10,506 nucleotides of DNA, taken from positions 8,472 to 18,977 of the forward strand of contig PLWR01000132.1 of NCBI GenBank assembly GCA_003165615.1. Reading direction: 5' to 3'. A model generated the notes under the pieces. That model saw only the letters and a list, made by a program, of their open reading frames with translations. It searched no databases and was not told the origin of the DNA. Each line of letters opens with the position of its first letter. Within the stretch, counting starts at the first letter, position 1. This document shows, in pieces, positions 8,701 to 10,506 of this stretch. Origin of the DNA: Acidobacteriota bacterium (GTDB taxonomy: Bacteria > Acidobacteriota > Terriglobia > UBA7540). The position numbers were made by a program, and so were the translations under genes.

Positions 8701-10128
8701 AATGTTTTCATTGCCGTCGACGTAAATCGCCAAACCATCTTCATCTCCCGAGCCGCCTCCGTAAGTGCAATAATTGACCACTCCGGCGCTGGTAAGGACG
8801 GTTAAGAAGGCGTCGCTGGGCCCCCTCAGGTGGCTTTGAAAGGCGCCACTGGTTACCGGGAAGTTTGCGGAGTGCGTGGTCCCGGTGATGAAAATATTGT
8901 TGCTGGCATCGAGAGCCAGGGCGTTGGCGCCATCCCCCCCCGTCCCGCCGATAAAGGTGGTGAAAACCAGCGAGCCAATCGCGCTGATCTGGCTTACGAA
9001 GGCCACCGGCGACCCTGATGGGGGAGCACCGTCCATTCGGTGCAACTGGTGTGTGGTTACGTTCTCGGGCTGGGGGAAATTCAAGGAAGCCGTCGTGCCC
9101 GTCACGTCGACGTTGCTGTTGGAATCGATGGCGATGCCCGTGCCGCTGTCAGGGCCTGCCCCGCCCAAATAAGAAGAGAAACTCAGGGTGGGGTCAATAA
9201 TAAGGGGAAACCGTTTGTCATAACCGGCCACGGCGAAATGAACTTCGTTGCCGCTGGTCAGGACGTACCTTCCCTCCAGATTGTGCCGGCCTTGCCCGTC
9301 CGGCGTGTAAGCAGGTTGATAGACCAGCGGCTTATGGAAGCGCAGGGCGCCATTGGCCCCTTGAATCGCCAGGTCGCCGTTGTCGTCAATCGAGAGGGCC
9401 GCCTTTTTACCTTCGCGGCTCATTCCGGCCAGATCAAAGGCAAAACGGATCGCCCGCGGGTCCGCACCGGCCTTGACCACAAAATCGTATTCGAGCTGTT
9501 GCTGGTTGTTACCGTAATAGACGAGGTCCACTCCGGGATAGATATCGCCATAAGTCACCCGGCCGTAATTCGGAACGTTCGTCAGCCACTTCTGGGAATC
9601 GTTCCCGAGGTAGTAATTACTCTTGCCTGGGAGCAAGTTTACGGCCGTCGGCTGCACGTAGGCGTTGGCCCCCGCCAATTTCATCCGCAGCACGCCGGAA
9701 GATTCCACGTCACCCTTGGCGCGCTCTCCGGGCAATAAGGTATTGGCCGGTCGCGAGGGTTTGTACAACGACAGCACCGTTTCACTTGGCGTCAGGAATA
9801 GTGTGTATCCATGTCCCTGCGAAGTGAATTTTACTCTCGCATCGGCCTGTCCCTGGTTGGGCACAAAGCTCAAGGGAAGCTTGCTGTATGAGGCGAGCTG
9901 GCGAACCCTCTCTCGGTCCGCAAGGGACGGGGCGGCTGCGGCAGGACCGTTTGCACCCTGGTGGGCTAGTTGGCTAAGAGCGTTCGTTCCTGCAACACCC
10001 GGCGCCACACCGCGTCCACCTTGTCCTGGACCCGCTCCCCAAACGAGTGTCGTCATGACAGCCCACATCGCAAGGGGCGCCATAATGCTGCTTGCCCCGT
10101 GGCGCGGTAGAATCCGCCGGAATCGCAT
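5359..10128 (-). CDS. Giant secreted multidomain surface protein: DUF7948-like, SBBP repeats, NIDO-like, DUF11, Ig-like domains
   Basis: A 1589-residue exported protein. Approximate order: signal sequence or anchor (12-32); DUF7948-like domain (77-312, with FVPNQGQ and GHGYTLFLTPSETVLSL); seven SBBP beta-propeller-type repeats (316-805) of the form YLGGxGxDxxxxIAxD..xxYVTGxTxSxxFP; NIDO-like domain (840-1058, with ANDDD and YISNNGILTFGP); DUF11 (1065-1185, MTVTDNGPADATGVSV); ASH/choice-of-anchor D-like domain (1186-1290); one or two more Ig-like domains (1291-1463); two membrane helices (1481-1503 and 1521-1540) with RRAR between; then CGGGGSS and a short beta tail. The frame stays open upstream to the window edge, but the ATG at 10128 is chosen because it has a GGAGG five bases upstream, is followed by a signal-like sequence, and leaves room for promoters and the divergent greA. 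Likely role: adhesion or matrix/surface binding outside the cell. No catalytic motif was recognised. The DUF7948 label is from recalled family features. Confidence 0.92.
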   Translation of the reverse strand: MRFRRILPRHGASSIMAPLAMWAVMTTLVWGAGPGQGGRGVAPGVAGTNALSQLAHQGANGPAAAAPSLADRERVRQLASYSKLPLSFVPNQGQADARVKFTSQGHGYTLFLTPSETVLSLYKPSRPANTLLPGERAKGDVESSGVLRMKLAGANAYVQPTAVNLLPGKSNYYLGNDSQKWLTNVPNYGRVTYGDIYPGVDLVYYGNNQQQLEYDFVVKAGADPRAIRFAFDLAGMSREGKKAALSIDDNGDLAIQGANGALRFHKPLVYQPAYTPDGQGRHNLEGRYVLTSGNEVHFAVAGYDKRFPLIIDPTLSFSSYLGGAGPDSGTGIAIDSNSNVDVTGTTASLNFPQPENVTTHQLHRMDGAPPSGSPVAFVSQISAIGSLVFTTFIGGTGGDGANALALDASNNIFITGTTHSANFPVTSGAFQSHLRGPSDAFLTVLTSAGVVNYCTYGGGSGDEDGLAIYVDGNENIYVAGDTSTSTGNLVGNFGPLGYQTTYGGGASDGWLAVLSAGDGVSLTYLTYFGGTGTDAITAVTADNAGNAYVTGRTSSPSFITTTPTTILSSNGGGSFDAFVAEFSGTTLEFFTFLGGTGDDEATGIALDPLYIANYSDPHAVTGIQRRAKGTHQKDHPDYTPGEGGSTLYSPFYIYVTGSTDNPAGFFQLQTEPTTSVGPGGGKDAFVVKINPYSDTPTIVYSNFFGGSGDDVPSGLMLDLSGNAYVVGTTDSTNFPTDNPVTGSCVGGCASGTSTDAFLVRLNPQGLNLVFSSYLGGSGADSGAAIAQDVNAGTWLTGSTASTDFPTQSPFQAALGNSTGSTNVFVADIAGVAPIRNLPGFTTSVFPANDDDVTDQIPLGTNFNSGNGLNFFGTTYQSLYISNNGILTFGPLGADFGAYTPTGLTESGVPPIIAPFWADVETSGNGSGLVTYGNDTVNGFNAFGVNWINVGYFDDEVDKLNSFQVVLIDRQDVAPGDFDIEFNYAKIQWETGEASGGIDGIGGTPVHIGYSNGSGQAGTNFELPGSGTTGYFLDSNPATGLIYSGNGSVLGRLKFQVRAGQVQQPGSDVNITLTHMPDPVNVGSPLTINMTVTDNGPADATGVSVMDAFPTNATFVSAVPSQGTCGGTTVVTCNLGTITNGHSATIALVVTVTSGTSLSDTATVTSTSTDPNLANNSSTTTANVITGTAPIASLSPVNLTYQHNLNLLCPSKPLILSNTGGSPLLISSIVAGGAFAISANACPTSLAAGANCEIDVSFTAEAPEGMYGGSVTITDNAAGSPQVVPLSGQVFPPCLMQSNTTTQQLLRSTPSATFNITDTHPSCHTTTTTMSCINNQQASCAFNPATISPGGSTVLTVQNLNALTTDNFSFTAQGTDKTNTTGVNLSVLFSDFTYTPAATTATVTAGQTATYALTLTPVNGLSGIVNLACQGAPAGSTCSVSPSSVTLAQNYPAQVSVSVTTAGRSMGAPQGGAPLQGPGASLRLWLELASLLALLALTAWGAVGTRRARAQQANLAYRRLRLSGLVLAALALMLMVWAACGGGGSSVANINTNPATPAGTYALTVTGTFSTSSGQATGLTRTESLTLQVQ
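6955..7611 (-). other. NIDO-like domain within the surface protein
   Basis: Residues about 840-1058. The acidic ANDDD start, the FFGTTYQSLYISNNGILTFG strand pair, the PPIIAPFWADVE segment and the later FQVVLIDRQDV and FDIEFNYAKIQWETG strands match the general pattern of nidogen-like extracellular domains known from animal matrix proteins and from bacterial surface proteins. Recognition is by pattern only. Confidence 0.7.
7639..9192 (-). other. Seven SBBP repeats within the surface protein
   Basis: Degenerate protein-level repeats. The GG of each YLGG/FIGG/YFGG/FLGG/FFGG core falls near residues 322, 394, 457, 529, 594, 705 and 775, giving spacings of 72, 63, 72, 65, 111 and 70 residues. Each repeat carries an Asp and Asn/Gly-rich turn before a YVTG or similar strand. 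SBBP repeats are thought to form beta-propeller blades. The fifth interval is about 40 residues longer than the rest because of an insertion. The nucleotide sequences have diverged, so this is old duplication rather than a recent tandem array. Confidence 0.85.
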
Positions 10129-10133
10129 AGAAG

Positions 10134-10138
10134 CCTCC
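10134..10138 (-). promoter_or_regulatory. Ribosome binding site deciding the start of the surface-protein gene
   Basis: The minus strand reads GGAGG, five bases before the ATG at 10128. It argues against the in-frame extension of 126 or more codons that stays open to the right window edge. Confidence 0.85.
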
Positions 10139-10147
10139 ACTTGAACT

Positions 10148-10196
10148 GCCCAACAAGAGGTTGGGCGCTGGCCTTTTTCTGGGGATTTGCACCCCA
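10148..10196 (-). promoter_or_regulatory. Leader hairpins upstream of the surface-protein gene
   Basis: In the predicted 5' leader on the minus strand there are two small stems. One pairs 10148-10154 with 10160-10166 (GCCCAAC with GTTGGGC, 5-base loop), about ten bases upstream of the GGAGG. The other pairs 10180-10184 with 10192-10196 (TGGGG with CCCCA, 7-base loop). They might tune translation or mRNA stability. No known riboswitch class was recognised. Confidence 0.4.
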
Positions 10197-10261
10197 AAAT
10201 GCAAGACCGCATACACTGGCGTGACAATAGATAATAGGCTGAGCGTGCCGATAAACCCGAG

Positions 10262-10290
10262 ATTGTGCCACTCGCCCAATACCGTGTCAA
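10262..10290 (-). promoter_or_regulatory. Predicted sigma70-type promoter for the three-gene minus-strand unit
   Basis: The minus strand has a perfect TTGACA (-35, bases 10290 to 10285), a 17-base spacer, then CACAAT (-10, bases 10267 to 10262, four of six consensus bases). Transcription would begin near 10255, giving a leader of roughly 125 bases before the surface-protein ATG. The prediction was made by eye. Confidence 0.55.
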
Positions 10291-10311
10291 GCGCATTTGC
10301 TTGAGGTTCCG

Positions 10312-10341
10312 TTGCGTCCGGAGGCCAATTTCACCTATAAT
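10312..10341 (+). promoter_or_regulatory. Predicted greA promoter
   Basis: A perfect TATAAT lies at 10336-10341 with TTGCGT (four of six -35 consensus bases) 18 bases upstream at 10312-10317. Transcription would begin around 10348, about 27 bases before the greA ATG. It lies back to back with the minus-strand promoter, the two -35 elements being 21 bases apart. Confidence 0.6.
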
Positions 10342-10374
10342 GCTCCCGTACCCCCAAGAATCGGAACTGACGCT

Positions 10375-10506
10375 ATGTCTTCGCCCATCGTCCAAAAGCT
10401 TCAAGCTGAGATTCAAACGCTGGAGCATGAACTGAACCACGAGTTGCCCAAGGAGCTGAAACGCGCTCGCGCCTTGGGTGATTTGAGCGAAAACGCCGAA
10501 TACCAC
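10375..10506 (+). CDS. greA: Transcription elongation factor GreA, N-terminal 44 residues (cut by window edge)
   Basis: An open frame begins at ATG 10375 and runs off the right edge, so only 44 codons are visible. The residues form the first helix and tip of the GreA N-terminal coiled coil, ending in the family signature ARALGDLSENAEYH. GreA inserts this coiled coil through the secondary channel of RNA polymerase and stimulates cleavage of the backtracked transcript's 3' end, rescuing stalled complexes. Asp36 and Glu39 (in GDLSE) correspond to the tip acidic residues Asp41 and Glu44 of E. coli GreA that help place the catalytic Mg2+. A weak GGAA lies eight bases upstream of the ATG, and a TATAAT promoter precedes it. 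The gene is transcribed away from the surface-protein gene and is probably unrelated to it in function. Confidence 0.93.
   Translation, partial: MSSPIVQKLQAEIQTLEHELNHELPKELKRARALGDLSENAEYH

Noticed and set aside
9040..9738. Plus-strand open frame of 232 codons opposite the DUF7948-like region
   Set aside because: No family resemblance; it mirrors a well-supported coding frame on the other strand.
10160..10250. Cyclic di-GMP (GEMM-I) riboswitch in the leader of the surface-protein gene
   Set aside because: The GGGGTGCAAATCCCC segment faintly recalls the GCAAAGCC half of the motif, but the first conserved half (AGGGCAAACC) and the tetraloop-receptor layout are missing.
10205..10290. CRP-type cAMP receptor site near the operon promoter
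   Set aside because: GTGACA and TGTGCC fragments are present, but no TGTGA-N6-TCACA palindrome or close variant was found.
10129..10506. N-terminal extension of the surface protein, open to the right edge
   Set aside because: The frame happens to lack stops, but it would run through both promoters and antisense to greA; the ATG at 10128 has a strong ribosome binding site and is followed by a signal-like sequence.

Overview
The window reads as an ordinary stretch of bacterial chromosome, moderately GC-rich, with protein families that together suggest an acidobacterium (Acidobacteriota, Terriglobia-like). The clues are a GH63-type glucosidase of the MGH1-like group, a giant secreted SBBP-repeat protein whose C-terminus has two membrane segments and an 'AACGGGG' motif, a FecR protein with a glycine-zipper tail, a CHASE2 adenylate cyclase, and intergenic TTAGG-like heptamer repeats. 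The phylum is inferred from recalled family distribution, not from a marker-gene search.

Layout from left to right. Bases 1-1257 (+) are the 3' part of a GH63/MGH1-like glycoside hydrolase that enters from the left. Bases 1258-1372 are a convergent gap filled by degenerate heptamers arranged as an inverted repeat. Bases 1373-3697 (-) encode a class III adenylate cyclase with an N-terminal CHASE2 sensor. Bases 3878-5302 (-) encode a secreted FecR-domain protein. Bases 5359-10128 (-) encode a 1589-residue secreted multidomain surface protein (DUF7948-like domain, seven SBBP repeats, NIDO-like domain, DUF11, ASH/choice-of-anchor and Ig-like domains, two C-terminal membrane segments). Bases 10129-10374 are a divergent control region with a promoter facing each way. 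Bases 10375-10506 (+) are the first 44 codons of greA, running off the right edge.

The three minus-strand genes run in one direction with gaps of 56 bp and about 180 bp and could form one transcription unit behind a TTGACA-type promoter near 10262-10290. All three products act partly or wholly outside the cytoplasm: a surface protein, a periplasmic FecR protein, and a membrane cyclase with an extracytoplasmic sensor. A plausible reading is a surface-sensing unit that makes cAMP in response to an envelope or matrix signal. This is inferred from gene order and domain content, and nothing in the sequence proves that the proteins interact. The glucosidase and greA look like unrelated flanking housekeeping or metabolic genes.
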